Of a stretch of 64,000 bases of DNA, positions 54,670-63,962 are shown piece after piece. The stretch spans positions 1 through 64,000 of the forward strand of contig NZ_JAMOIE010000001.1 of the NCBI RefSeq assembly GCF_024448935.1. Reading direction: 5' to 3'. Source of the stretch: Stutzerimonas stutzeri (lineage in GTDB: Bacteria > Pseudomonadota > Gammaproteobacteria > Pseudomonadales > Pseudomonadaceae). Under the pieces are notes generated by a model. The model was not told the DNA's origin and did no database searches. It saw nothing but the letters and a program-made list of their open reading frames with translations. Every line of letters starts with the position of its first letter. Within the stretch, counting starts at the first letter, position 1. Made by a program: the position numbers and the translations under genes.

Positions 54670-55407
54670 ATGCCGAATGACAAACGTGGCGTAGTGCAAC
54701 GTGGCGTAGTGCAACGTGGCGCAGTGCAAGCTGGCACTACGCAAGCGAACGCGGTGAAACCTGACACTGATCATGCGGACACGGAGCAGCCCGAAACCAT
54801 CGCTGCCATCTTCGTCCGTCATCCGCTCTGGGAGGACGCCTTGGCGCTGCTGCTGGGCACCGCGATGGTGGCGCTGGGCATTGCCTTCTACAGCCATGCC
54901 GGGCTGCTCACCGGCGGCACCGTGGGCCTTGCGTTCCTGTTCAAGTACGTCGCCGGCTGGCCGTTCGGGCTGGTGTTCTTCACTCTCAATATCCCTTTCT
55001 ACCTGCTGGCGATCTGGCGCATGGGCTGGAGCTTCACGCTGCGCACCATCATCGCGGTGGGCCTGGTTTCGCTGCTGGCGGAGCTGACGCCGCAGTGGAT
55101 TCGCTTTGCCGAGCTGAACATCTATTACGCCGCACTGTTCGGCGGTTTCGCCATGGGCATCGGGCTGCTGATGCTGTTCCGCCACCGCGCCAGCCTCGGG
55201 GGTGTGAATATCCTTGCGCTGTTCCTGCAGGAGCGGTTCGGCCTGCGCGCCGGGACCTTTCAGATGGGCATCGATGCGCTGATCGTGCTGGCGGCGGTGT
55301 TCATCGTGCCGCTGGATAAGGTGGCCCTTTCGGTGCTCGGCGCGGTGGCGCTGAATCTGGTGCTGGCGGTCAATCACCGTGCCGATCGCTACATGGGGGT
55401 CAGCTGA
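54670..55407 (+). CDS. YitT family membrane protein
   Basis: 245-residue inner-membrane protein of unknown function with five or six helices. It has AFYSHAGLLTGGTVGLAFLF, GFAMGIGLLMLFRHRASLGG and VNILALFLQERFGLRAGTFQ, the glycine-rich repeats of the family. The first about 40 residues are a hydrophilic tail built partly of a five-residue repeat, RGVVQ-RGVVQ-RGAVQ-AGTTQ (residues 6-25), encoded by a 15-bp minisatellite. ATG 54670 has only a weak ribosome site; a start after the repeat is possible but no good ATG is present before the first helix. Confidence 0.85.
   Translation: MPNDKRGVVQRGVVQRGAVQAGTTQANAVKPDTDHADTEQPETIAAIFVRHPLWEDALALLLGTAMVALGIAFYSHAGLLTGGTVGLAFLFKYVAGWPFGLVFFTLNIPFYLLAIWRMGWSFTLRTIIAVGLVSLLAELTPQWIRFAELNIYYAALFGGFAMGIGLLMLFRHRASLGGVNILALFLQERFGLRAGTFQMGIDALIVLAAVFIVPLDKVALSVLGAVALNLVLAVNHRADRYMGVS
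54685..54744 (+). repeat. 15-bp minisatellite in the YitT coding start
   Basis: CGTGGCGTAGTGCAA occurs twice, then CGTGGCGCAGTGCAA, then the diverged GCTGGCACTACGCAA. A 15-bp unit preserves the reading frame when copy number changes. Confidence 0.9.
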
Positions 55408-55433
55408 CGCGCCGGAGTTCCGTGGGCCCCGTC

Positions 55434-55451
55434 GGGCGAATGAATTCGCCC
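55434..55451. terminator. Hairpin between the YitT and yfcE genes
   Basis: GGGCGAA-TGAA-TTCGCCC, a perfect short stem in the convergent gap after the YitT gene. Only CTT follows, so terminator strength is uncertain. Confidence 0.45.
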
Positions 55452-55513
55452 CTTGGTGGTTGGTGCGGTTCCTGGGCAGACCGATAAATCCGTCCTGAGA
55501 CCCGCGCTCCGGC

Positions 55514-55969
55514 CTAACCCAGCGTGACCAGTTGCGCGCGCGGCTGCCCGTCTTCGATGTCCAGCAAAGCCAGGCTGATCGGCAACTTGAAGCGCCGGCG
55601 GCCGGCACTGCCCGGGTTGAGGTAGAGCACGTCGTTGACCTGCTCGATCTTGGGTTGGTGCGAGTGCCCGGCAATCACCACGGCAACCCCCTCGGCGACC
55701 GGGTCGATCTGCATGGTCTTGACGTCGTGGGTGACGTGGATGCGAAGCCCATCGATCCGCAGATCAAGGGTTTCGGGGATCGCTGTGGCCCAGTCACCGC
55801 TGTCGACATTGCCACGAATTGCGTCCAGTGGCCCCAGCTCACGCAACCTGTCCAGCACCTCGGGTTTGCCGATGTCGCCGGCATGGATGATCCGCTCGCA
55901 ACCCTGGAGCGCGGCGAGCGCTTCGGGGCGCAGCAAGCCGTGGGTATCGGAGATGATGCCGATGCGCAT
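55514..55969 (-). CDS. yfcE: YfcE/MJ0936-family metallophosphoesterase
   Basis: 151-residue cytoplasmic phosphodiesterase with a binuclear metal site. Motifs are IGIISDTHGLLRPEAL (Asp-x-His), IIHAGDIGKPEV (Gly-Asp), IRGNVDSGDWA (Gly-Asn), HVTHDVKTM and VIAGHSHQPKIEQV (Gly-His-x-His), complete. Start MRIGIISDTHG at 55969 follows GGGAG; a 13-residue longer frame is not supported. The physiological substrate is unknown. Divergent from the FAD oxidoreductase. Confidence 0.92.
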   Translation of the reverse strand: MRIGIISDTHGLLRPEALAALQGCERIIHAGDIGKPEVLDRLRELGPLDAIRGNVDSGDWATAIPETLDLRIDGLRIHVTHDVKTMQIDPVAEGVAVVIAGHSHQPKIEQVNDVLYLNPGSAGRRRFKLPISLALLDIEDGQPRAQLVTLG

Positions 55970-56073
55970 GGTGGCTCCCGTTTTCGTGAGTGTATGGATG
56001 TTGGGCAAGCGAGGCTTGGCCGCGGTTCGATCTTGCGGCAGTCTGGCGCTCGCCTTATCGAAGGGGAACAGGA

Positions 56074-57201
56074 ATGGAGCGGGTCGATTGCGTGGTCATC
56101 GGTGCTGGCGTGGTGGGGCTGGCGGTAGCGCGGGCACTGGCCCAGGCTGGGCGTGAAGTGCTGATTCTGGAGGCCGGGTCAGCCATCGGCACAGCCACCA
56201 GTTCGCGCAACAGCGAGGTCATTCATGCCGGCATCTACTATCCGCAAGGGTCGTTGAAGGCGCGGCTGTGCGTGGCCGGGCGGGACGCGCTCTATGGGTT
56301 CTGCGACAGCCACGGCGTGCCTTGTCGGCGCTGCGGCAAGCTGATCATCGCCACCGACGCATCACAGTTGGCAGGGCTCGACGCGCTGCAGACTCATGCC
56401 CTGGCCAATGGCGTCGACGACTTGCGCAGACTCGACGCGGACGAGGTGAAGATGCTGGAGCCGCAGCTCAATGCCGTGGCTGGATTGCTCTCGCCCGGCA
56501 CCGGGATCGTCGACAGCCACGCCTTGATGCTGGCGCTGCAAGGCGATGCCGAAGCCGCGGGCGCGCTGTTGGCGCTGCATGCACCGGTCACGGAAATGGA
56601 AGTGATGGACGCGGGGTTGCGCGTCGACGTCGGTGGCGACGCGCCCATGACGCTGGCTGCCGTCAGCGTCATCAACTGTGCCGGTCATGCCGCCCCCGAG
56701 ATCGCCGCGCGTACGGTGGGGCTTGCCGCCGAATCGGTGCCGGCGCGCTACTTCGCCAAGGGCAGCTATTTCAGCCTGGCGACTGCAACGCCTTTCCACC
56801 ATCTGGTCTATCCGTTGCCCGAGCCTGGCGGGCTGGGCGTACACCTGACCCTGGACCTCGGCGGACAGGCTCGTTTCGGCCCGGACGTGGAGTGGGTCGA
56901 CGGCCTTGATTACACGATGGATGAAAGTCGCGCTGACGGTTTTTATGCCGCCATCCGCCGTTACTGGCCGGGATTGCCCGATGGTGCGTTGCAACCGGCC
57001 TATACCGGCATTCGCCCGAAGATCAGCGGCCCCGGCGAACCGGCAGCGGATTTTCGTATCGACGGGCCTGCCGAGCATGGCGTTGCGGGGCTGGTGAATC
57101 TGTTCGGCATCGAGTCGCCAGGACTGACCGCGGCCCTGGCGATCGCCGATGAGGTCTGCCAGCGCCTCGCTCAGGAGGCGCGTGCAATCAGGGATGCCTA
57201 A
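56074..57201 (+). CDS. FAD-dependent oxidoreductase, LhgO/DAO type
   Basis: 375-residue flavoprotein of the D-amino-acid-oxidase/L-2-hydroxyglutarate-oxidase superfamily. The N-terminal dinucleotide-binding motif is [20 protein letters not shown] (GxGxxG) with the acidic end at [26 protein letters not shown] is the signature of the LhgO branch. The C-terminal [20 protein letters not shown] supports it. ATG 56074 follows AACAGGA. L-2-hydroxyglutarate is the best-known substrate of the branch; assignment here is by motif only. Confidence 0.85.
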   Translation: MERVDCVVIGAGVVGLAVARALAQAGREVLILEAGSAIGTATSSRNSEVIHAGIYYPQGSLKARLCVAGRDALYGFCDSHGVPCRRCGKLIIATDASQLAGLDALQTHALANGVDDLRRLDADEVKMLEPQLNAVAGLLSPGTGIVDSHALMLALQGDAEAAGALLALHAPVTEMEVMDAGLRVDVGGDAPMTLAAVSVINCAGHAAPEIAARTVGLAAESVPARYFAKGSYFSLATATPFHHLVYPLPEPGGLGVHLTLDLGGQARFGPDVEWVDGLDYTMDESRADGFYAAIRRYWPGLPDGALQPAYTGIRPKISGPGEPAADFRIDGPAEHGVAGLVNLFGIESPGLTAALAIADEVCQRLAQEARAIRDA

Positions 57202-57209
57202 CAGAGTGT

Positions 57210-57468
57210 CGGTTGTTTGCGGCGGATCTGGATCGGGACGGCCAAGCCGAAGTCCTGCTGCTTCGCGGCGAGCCCAGCGTGGTGCCGGTGCCGGGACGGG
57301 TTGCGGCGGAAGGCTGGCGTTGGCTTGGTCAGTTGCGCATCAGCGGAGACGCGCTTCCGGACAGCGAGGCGCTAGGCGAGGTTCGTGAGCGGGGGAATTC
57401 GAACTGGTCGCGCCCCGCTTCAACGCGATTGGACGGATTCGCCTGGAACCGGCCATCGGCGAACCATG
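57210..57468 (+). pseudogene. C-terminal fragment of a decayed protein gene
   Basis: The frame from 57210 reads LFAADLDRDGQAEVLLLRGE and LGQLRISGDALPDSEALGEV; after about 57395 the sense continues in another frame as EFELVAPRFNAIGRIRLEPA, stopping at 57468. The pattern resembles the C-terminal tail of large DUF4153-type membrane proteins, but that match is from memory and weak. No N-terminal part exists, since the FAD gene ends 9 bp earlier. Confidence 0.5.
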
Positions 57469-57496
57469 AAAGAGCCCGGCGCGCCGGGCTCTTTTC
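57469..57496. terminator. Bidirectional terminator downstream of ilvD
   Basis: AAAGAGCCCGGC pairs perfectly with GCCGGGCTCTTT, with a GC-only centre, an A-run on the left and a T-run on the right. It can stop both ilvD (leftward) and rightward transcription. Confidence 0.9.
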
Positions 57497-57505
57497 GACG
57501 CTGAA

Positions 57506-59344
57506 TCAGCCGTCCAGCATTGCCTTGTTGCGCACCGCGCCCTTGTCGGCGCTGGTGGCGAGCAGGGCGTAGGCCTTGAGCGCGGTGGTCACCTTGCGCG
57601 CGCGCGGTGCGGCGGGCTTCCAGCCTTTCTTGTCCTGCTCGATGCGGCGGTGGGCCAGCTCTTCATCGCTGACCTGCAGCTGGATGCTGCGGTTGGGAAT
57701 GTCGATCAGCACCTTGTCGCCGTCGCGCACCAAGCCGATGGCACCGCCCGCAGCCGCTTCCGGCGAGGCATGGCCGATGGACAGGCCCGAGGTGCCGCCG
57801 GAGAAGCGGCCGTCGGTGAGCAGGGCGCAGTCCTTGCCCAGCCCTTTGGACTTCAGGTACGAGGTCGGGTAGAGCATTTCCTGCATGCCCGGGCCGCCCT
57901 TCGGGCCTTCGTAGCGAATGATGACGATGTCGCCGGCCTTCACCTCGTCATTGAGGATGCCCTTCACGGCGCTGTCCTGGCTTTCGAAGATCTTGGCGGT
58001 GCCTTCGAAGACGTGGATGGATTCATCCACGCCCGCCGTTTTTACCACACAGCCGTCGAGGGCGATGTTGCCGTAGAGCACGGCCAGGCCGCCTTCCTGG
58101 GAATAGGCATGCTCGACGCTGCGGATGCAGCCTTCGGCGCGATCCAGGTCGAGGGTGTCCCAGCGGGTCGACTGGCTGAACGCCGTCTGCGTCGGGATAC
58201 CGGCCGGGCCGGCCTTGAAGAAGGTGTGTACCGCTTCGTCCTGGGTCTGGGTGATGTCCCATTTGGCGATGCCTTCTGCCAGCGTCCGGCTGTGCACGGT
58301 GGGCACGTCGGTGTGCAGCAGGCCGCCACGGGCCAGTTCGCCGAGGATGGAGAAGATCCCGCCGGCGCGGTGCACGTCTTCCATGTGGTACTTCTGGATG
58401 TTCGGCGCGACCTTGCACAGCTGCGGCACCTTGCGCGACAGGGCGTCGATGGCGCGCAGGTCGAAATCGACCTCGGCTTCCTGAGCCGCGGCCAGCAGGT
58501 GCAGGATGGTGTTGGTCGAGCCGCCCATGGCGATATCCAGGGTCATTGCGTTCTCGAACGCAGGGCGGCTGGCGATGTTGCGCGGCAGCACCGACTCGTC
58601 GCCTTCACCGTAATAACGCTGGCACAGCTCGACGACGGTACGGCCGGCGCGCAGGAACAGCTGCTCGCGGTCGCTGTGGGTCGCCAGGGTCGAGCCGTTG
58701 CCCGGCAGGGCTAGCCCTAAGGCTTCGGCCAGACAGTTCATCGAGTTTGCGGTGAACATGCCGGAGCAGCTGCCGCAGGTCGGGCAGGCGCTGCGCTCGT
58801 ATTCGGCGACCTTCTCGTCGGAGGCGCTTTCATCGGCAGCGATGACCATGGCGTCAACCAGGTCCAGGCCGTGGCTGGCGAGCTTGGTCTTGCCGGCTTC
58901 CATCGGGCCGCCGGAGACGAACACCACCGGGATGTTCAGGCGCAGGGCGGCCATCAGCATGCCGGGGGTGATCTTGTCGCAGTTACTGATGCAGACGATG
59001 GCGTCGGCGCAATGCGCGTTGACCATGTATTCCACCGAGTCGGCGATGATCTCGCGCGATGGCAGGGAATAAAGCATGCCGTCGTGGCCCATGGCGATGC
59101 CGTCGTCGACCGCGATGGTGTTGAATTCCTTGGCGACGCCGCCGGCCTTTTCGATCTCGCGGGCGACGAGCTGGCCCAGGTCCTTCAGGTGCACGTGGCC
59201 GGGCACGAACTGGGTGAAGGAGTTGGAGATGGCGATGATCGGCTTCTTGAAATCATCGTCCTTCATGCCGGTGGCACGCCACAACGCGCGGGCACCGGCC
59301 ATGTTGCGGCCGTGCGTGGAAGTTTTCGAGCGGTAATCGGGCAT
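57506..59344 (-). CDS. ilvD: Dihydroxy-acid dehydratase
   Basis: Iron-sulfur dehydratase of valine, leucine and isoleucine biosynthesis, making 2-keto acids from 2,3-dihydroxy acids. 612 residues, the E. coli-like length. Cluster-binding cysteines are in [20 protein letters not shown] and [40 protein letters not shown] is the C-terminal family motif. The start at 59344 follows AGGACC. It is preceded by a 236-bp gap in which I see no gene. Expression could be attenuated, but no leader peptide was identified. Confidence 0.97.
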   Translation of the reverse strand: MPDYRSKTSTHGRNMAGARALWRATGMKDDDFKKPIIAISNSFTQFVPGHVHLKDLGQLVAREIEKAGGVAKEFNTIAVDDGIAMGHDGMLYSLPSREIIADSVEYMVNAHCADAIVCISNCDKITPGMLMAALRLNIPVVFVSGGPMEAGKTKLASHGLDLVDAMVIAADESASDEKVAEYERSACPTCGSCSGMFTANSMNCLAEALGLALPGNGSTLATHSDREQLFLRAGRTVVELCQRYYGEGDESVLPRNIASRPAFENAMTLDIAMGGSTNTILHLLAAAQEAEVDFDLRAIDALSRKVPQLCKVAPNIQKYHMEDVHRAGGIFSILGELARGGLLHTDVPTVHSRTLAEGIAKWDITQTQDEAVHTFFKAGPAGIPTQTAFSQSTRWDTLDLDRAEGCIRSVEHAYSQEGGLAVLYGNIALDGCVVKTAGVDESIHVFEGTAKIFESQDSAVKGILNDEVKAGDIVIIRYEGPKGGPGMQEMLYPTSYLKSKGLGKDCALLTDGRFSGGTSGLSIGHASPEAAAGGAIGLVRDGDKVLIDIPNRSIQLQVSDEELAHRRIEQDKKGWKPAAPRARKVTTALKAYALLATSADKGAVRNKAMLDG

Positions 59345-59580
59345 GGCAATCGGTCCTGCTAAGGCTGGTCAGGTTGTGCGTATGGTGAGCGCTCCGCACG
59401 CCCAAGGCAAACCGATTGGGTGTTTGTCGGGGTGGGGGCCGGAGGGTCAGGCGGGGTTGCCGCTGCTTCGGCCGGCTCGGGAGTCCGCCGGAGGTGGGGC
59501 AGGATGGGGGATTCTAATCCCCCCGGGCTCCCAGGCGAAAGGGCCCCCGTCTGGAGACTCCGCGCAGGGCGCAGCCAATC

Positions 59581-60435
59581 CTAGTCGGGCATGTCCACGC
59601 CGCGCAGGCGCTGGGATCGGCGACGCAGCACCTCGAGCGTCACCAGCAACATGATCGACAGCAGAATCAGCAGGGTCGCCACGGCGAGGATGCTGGGGTT
59701 GATCTGCTCGCGCAGGCCGGAAAACATCTGGCGCGGAATGGTGCGCTGCTGCGGACCGGCCATGAACAGCACCACCACCACTTCATCGAAGGAGGTGATG
59801 AAGGCGAACAGGGCGCCGGAAATCACCCCGGGGCGGATCAGCGGCAAAATCACATCGAAGAACACTCGTAATGGCGAGGCGCCGAGGTTCAGCGCGGCGC
59901 GCACCAGCGAGTAGTCGAAGCCGCTCAGCGTCGCAGTGACGGTGATGATCACGAAGGGCGTGCCCAGCGCGGCGTGGGCGATGATCACGCCCAGATAGGT
60001 GCCGGCCAGGTTCAGGTTCGAATAGAAGAAGAACATGCCGGCTGCGGTGATGATCAGCGGCACGATCATCGGTGAGAGCAGCAGCGCGGTAATGATGCGG
60101 CGCAGCGGCATGTCGTCCCGCGCCAGGCCCACCGCCGCGCAGGTGCCGAGCACCGTGGCCAGCAGCGTGGCGAAGAAGCCGATGATGAAGCTGTTCTTGA
60201 TCGCCAGCAGCCAGCGCGCGTCGGTGAACACCTGTTCGTACCAGCGCAGCGACCAGGCGTCCGGCTGCAGGGTCAGCATGCCTTCGGTGAAACTGAAGAA
60301 GGGTTCGCTGTTGAACGACAGCGGCACGATCACCAGGATCGGCAGGATCAGGAACAGCAGCACCAGCCAGGAACTGGTCTTCAGCAGCCAGTTGCCCAGG
60401 TGGTGCCAGAAACCGTAGTAGGAAGGCGTTTTCAT
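59581..60435 (-). CDS. Spermidine/putrescine-type ABC permease, PotC-like
   Basis: 284-residue inner-membrane permease with six helices and the EAA loop VRAALNLGASPLRVFFDVIL. Last gene of a four-gene operon (ATPase, binding protein, permease, permease), 10 bp after the PotB-like gene. By family it imports a polyamine or similar cation; the exact substrate is not evident. Ends in GVDMPD. Confidence 0.93.
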   Translation of the reverse strand: MKTPSYYGFWHHLGNWLLKTSSWLVLLFLILPILVIVPLSFNSEPFFSFTEGMLTLQPDAWSLRWYEQVFTDARWLLAIKNSFIIGFFATLLATVLGTCAAVGLARDDMPLRRIITALLLSPMIVPLIITAAGMFFFYSNLNLAGTYLGVIIAHAALGTPFVIITVTATLSGFDYSLVRAALNLGASPLRVFFDVILPLIRPGVISGALFAFITSFDEVVVVLFMAGPQQRTIPRQMFSGLREQINPSILAVATLLILLSIMLLVTLEVLRRRSQRLRGVDMPD

Positions 60436-60445
60436 AGGGCGCAGT

Positions 60446-61675
60446 TCATCCGAGTTTGATGCTGCCGGCGCCGACGAAGCGGTCGTACACCCAATACAGC
60501 AGCAGGATCAGCGCCAGCAGCAGCGAGCCCAGCGCGGCGGCCAGCTCCCAGTTGTTCGACGACTGCATATGGAAGGCGATGATGTTGCTGATCATCTGCC
60601 CGTCGGTGCCGCCCACCAGCGCCGGGGTGATGTAGTAACCCACGGAAATGATGAACACCAGCAGCGCGCCGGCACTGAGCCCCGGAAGGGTCATTGGGAA
60701 ATAGATCCGGGCGAAGGCCGGTAGCGGTCGGGCACCAAGGGAGAGAGCGGCGCGCAGGTAGCTGGGATCGATACCGCGCATCACGCTGTACAGCGGCAGG
60801 ATCATGAACGGCAGCAGGATGTGGGTCATCGCCAGCACGGTGGCGAACGCGGTGTAGAGCATTTCGAAGGGTGTGGCGATGGCGCCGATGCTTAGCAGGA
60901 AGCTGTTGATCACGCCGTTGGTCTGCAGCAGCGCAATCCACGCCGTAGTGCGCACCAGCAGCGATGTCCAGAACGGCAGCAGCACCAGCACCAGCAGCAG
61001 GTTGGCGCGATTGCTCGGCAGGCTGGCCAGATAGTAGGCCAGCGGGTAGCCGAGCAGCGCACAAAGCAGGGTGATGGTCAGTGCCATCTTCAGCGTCTTG
61101 GCATACAGTTGACGGTAGATCTCGGTGTCTCGGGACTGGATGCCGTGCTCGGCGTCCAGTTCCAGGTCTAGCGCGGTCAGGTAGTAGTGGTAGGTGTAGA
61201 CCTCGCCGGCGCGGCGGATGGTTTCCCAGGTTTGCGGCTCGGACCAGTCGCGGTGCGCCTGGAGTAACGTCGCGACGCCCTGCTCCGGCAGCGCCTCGGG
61301 ATCCAGCCTTCCGACCCTGCGTGCAGTGGACTTGACCATGCTGGACAGCCCTGCCTGCATGCGGTTGAGCTCCTCGGCCAGTTTGCCGGACTGGCGTTCC
61401 TTGGCCAGGCCATGCAGCTCTTCGGCGAAGACCGCCAGGGTGGCCTGTTCCGGGATGCCGGTGCCGTCCCACTGGTCGAGCCGCTCCAGCGTGGCGGGAA
61501 TCAGCGCGGCCACGGTGGGGTGATGGACGCTGCGCCAGAGCATGCTGCCGATGGGGGCGACGAAGCTGAGCAGGATGAACAGCAGCAGCGGTACGACGAA
61601 GGCGAAGGCAAGCAGGCGCTTCTTGCGCCGGCTGGCGCTGGCCTGGCCGGTTTCGGCGTGAGTCAGGGCGGTCAA
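60446..61675 (-). CDS. Spermidine/putrescine-type ABC permease, PotB-like with enlarged loop
   Basis: 409 residues, where PotB is usually about 280-300. The extra length is a hydrophilic helical region between the first helix (about 23-45) and the second (about 200), with Leu/Glu/Lys/Arg-rich sequence such as AVFAEELHGLAKERQSGKLA, likely periplasmic. The normal permease part follows with the EAA loop LRAALSLGARPLPAFARIYF. It lies between the binding protein (51 bp) and the PotC-like gene (10 bp). Confidence 0.93.
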   Translation of the reverse strand: MTALTHAETGQASASRRKKRLLAFAFVVPLLLFILLSFVAPIGSMLWRSVHHPTVAALIPATLERLDQWDGTGIPEQATLAVFAEELHGLAKERQSGKLAEELNRMQAGLSSMVKSTARRVGRLDPEALPEQGVATLLQAHRDWSEPQTWETIRRAGEVYTYHYYLTALDLELDAEHGIQSRDTEIYRQLYAKTLKMALTITLLCALLGYPLAYYLASLPSNRANLLLVLVLLPFWTSLLVRTTAWIALLQTNGVINSFLLSIGAIATPFEMLYTAFATVLAMTHILLPFMILPLYSVMRGIDPSYLRAALSLGARPLPAFARIYFPMTLPGLSAGALLVFIISVGYYITPALVGGTDGQMISNIIAFHMQSSNNWELAAALGSLLLALILLLYWVYDRFVGAGSIKLG

Positions 61676-61726
61676 GGCGATACTCCGGTAAGGCGCCCCT
61701 TCGCCGCAGCTCGGGGCGCGCGGCGG

Positions 61727-62800
61727 TTACTTCAACAGCCACTCATTGAAGCGTTCGCCAAGGGACTCACCGTAATCGGCCCAGAACTCCGAGCCGGCCT
61801 GGATGCCCTTGTCCAGGTGCGCCGTCGGCAGGTGCGGTGCAGCGGTCTGGTCCGCCAGCGGCATGGACGACTTGCGAGTCGGGCCGTAGGCGACGTCCGG
61901 CATGCCGGCCAGCGGCTTGGAACCGGTGGCGTAGGCGATGAACTTGAAGGCCAGGTCCTTCTTCTTCGTGCCCTTGAGCACGGCCCAGGCATCAAGGTCG
62001 TAGACGTGGCCGTCCCAGACGATGACGAAGGGCTTGCCCTCCTGGCGGATCGAGTCATAGAAGCGGCCGTTGGCGGACTGCACCAGCACCGCGCCGCCGT
62101 CGTTGAGCAGCTGCGGTGCCTGGGACCAGGATTCGAACCAGACGATGTCCTGCTTCAGGGTGTCCAGCTTGGCGAAGGCCTGCTGCTGGCCTTCCGGCGT
62201 GGCGAGCACCTCGTACACGTCCTCCGGCGCCACACCATCGGCCATCAGGGCCCATTCCATGTTTACCTGTGGGCGTTTGCGCAGCGCGCGCTTGCCGGGA
62301 ATCTTCGAGGTGTCGAAGAAATCGTCGAGCGATGCCGCCTTGGCGTCGCCGATGGTGCGTTCGTTATAGGCGAACACCACCGACCAGACGATATTGCCGA
62401 TGGCGCATTCGCTGGCCAGCGCCTCGGGAATGAAGTCCTCCTCGGCCGGCGTGCCGTCGACGCCCGGTGGCAGGATGTCGCGCGGCACCTCTTCCAGCAG
62501 ACCCTCGGAGCAGGCGCGCTCCAGGTCGATCACTTCGAAATCGACCACGTCCCACTGGATGTTGCCCGACTCGACCTGCGCCTTCATTTCGGCGACGCCG
62601 CCGGAATAGTCTTCGAACAGCACCCTGACGCCGGTGTCCTTCTGGAAGGGGTCGATGACGTGCTTCTGCTGCGCCGCGCCATAGGCGCCGCCCCAGGACA
62701 CCACCGTCAGCGATTCCTGGGCGCTGGCGGTCAGGGATGCCGCGGCCAGCGCGGCGCCCAGGGCGAATGCGGAAACGCTGGTAGTCATTGATCTAGCCAT
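61727..62800 (-). CDS. ABC transporter periplasmic binding protein, PotD/PotF-like
   Basis: 357-residue precursor with signal peptide ending SLTASAQES. The mature start LTVVSWGGAYGAAQQKHVID is typical of the SBP_bac_8/PotD group. The C terminus holds FWADYGESLGERFNEWLLK. Acidic residues that would hold a polyamine are present, but the set that distinguishes PotD and PotF cannot be assigned without alignment. Second gene of the operon, 43 bp after the ATPase. Confidence 0.92.
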   Translation of the reverse strand: MARSMTTSVSAFALGAALAAASLTASAQESLTVVSWGGAYGAAQQKHVIDPFQKDTGVRVLFEDYSGGVAEMKAQVESGNIQWDVVDFEVIDLERACSEGLLEEVPRDILPPGVDGTPAEEDFIPEALASECAIGNIVWSVVFAYNERTIGDAKAASLDDFFDTSKIPGKRALRKRPQVNMEWALMADGVAPEDVYEVLATPEGQQQAFAKLDTLKQDIVWFESWSQAPQLLNDGGAVLVQSANGRFYDSIRQEGKPFVIVWDGHVYDLDAWAVLKGTKKKDLAFKFIAYATGSKPLAGMPDVAYGPTRKSSMPLADQTAAPHLPTAHLDKGIQAGSEFWADYGESLGERFNEWLLK

Positions 62801-62843
62801 GTGTGTGCTCCGTTGCCTGTTGCAGTAAGGGAGTGCGGTGGTG

Positions 62844-63962
62844 TTACAGCGGTTTAGGGGCTACCTGCCCGTCCAGGGCCTGGCTGTCCTGCGGTAGCCA
62901 GGCCAGGGCAATTTCCTGTCGCGGCGCCAGCTGCGGCGCGGAACAGTCGTTCATGTTCTTCACCACCAGTTCGGTGCCATTGGCGGTCTCGAAGTGATAG
63001 CGGATGTATTCCCCGACGTAATGCCGACTGACGAAGCGCGCCTGGATCCGGTTGCCGACGTCGCCCAGATGTTCGGTGAAGGTGAGCTTCTCCGGACGGA
63101 TGGAAACCGTTGTCGGCTGGCCCACCTCACAGCAGTCGGCTTTCAGCGCGCCGACAAGGCCGCCATCGTCCAGGCGCACGCGAACGCCGTCCGCCTCGAC
63201 GGCCTCGATGGTGCCGCGCAGCTTGTTGCTTTCGCCGATGAAGTCGGCGACGAAGAGGTTGGCCGGTCGTTCGTAGAGCACGTTTGGCGGTGCGCACTGC
63301 TGCACCACACCCTTGCTGAACACGGCGATGCGGTCGGACATGGTCAGGGCTTCGGTCTGGTCGTGGGTGACGTAGATCACCGTGAAACCGAGCTGGTCGT
63401 GCAGCCGCTTGATCTCGAACTGCATCTGCTCGCGCAGCTTCTTGTCCAGCGCGCCGAGCGGCTCGTCCATCAGCACGATGTCCGGCTCGAAGATCAGCGC
63501 GCGGGCCAGTGCCACCCGCTGGCGTTGGCCGCCGGAAAGCTGCGCCGGGTAGCGACCGCCGAAGCTCTGCAGTTCGATCAGAGCCAGGTACTGCTCGACC
63601 CGCCGGCGAATTTCGTCGCGCGGCTGCTTGCGGACCTTCAGCGGGTAGGCAAGGTTTTCGCCAATGGTCATGTGCGGGAACAGCGCGTATTGCTGGAAGA
63701 CCATGCCGATATTGCGTCGGTAGGGGGCAATGCTGTTGACCGGGCGCCCGTTGATCAGGATCTCGCCGCTGGTGACGTCCTCGAAGCCGGCCAGCATCAT
63801 CAGGCAGGTGGTCTTGCCCGAACCGGACGGCCCGAGCAGGGTGACGAATTCGCCCTTGGCGACATCCAGATTGAAGTCCTGAACCACCAGGCTCCGATGG
63901 TCGTAGGTTTTCTTTACGTTGCGAAACTGCAGGAACGGTCGGTCCCCAGCTTGATCATCCAT
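62844..63962 (-). CDS. Spermidine/putrescine-type ABC transporter ATP-binding protein, PotA-like
   Basis: 372 residues: Walker A TLLGPSGSGKTTCLMMLAGF, Q-loop MVFQQYALFPHMT, signature AQLSGGQRQRVALARALIF, Walker B IVLMDEPLGALDKKLREQMQ, switch His IYVTHDQTEALTMSDRIAVF. A C-terminal TOBE_2 domain (about 285-365, VSIRPEKLTFTEHLGDVGNR) follows as in PotA. First gene of the operon; the start at 63962 has GGACGGGTT upstream. Its promoter region continues past the right edge of the window. Confidence 0.95.
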   Translation of the reverse strand: MDDQAGDRPFLQFRNVKKTYDHRSLVVQDFNLDVAKGEFVTLLGPSGSGKTTCLMMLAGFEDVTSGEILINGRPVNSIAPYRRNIGMVFQQYALFPHMTIGENLAYPLKVRKQPRDEIRRRVEQYLALIELQSFGGRYPAQLSGGQRQRVALARALIFEPDIVLMDEPLGALDKKLREQMQFEIKRLHDQLGFTVIYVTHDQTEALTMSDRIAVFSKGVVQQCAPPNVLYERPANLFVADFIGESNKLRGTIEAVEADGVRVRLDDGGLVGALKADCCEVGQPTTVSIRPEKLTFTEHLGDVGNRIQARFVSRHYVGEYIRYHFETANGTELVVKNMNDCSAPQLAPRQEIALAWLPQDSQALDGQVAPKPL

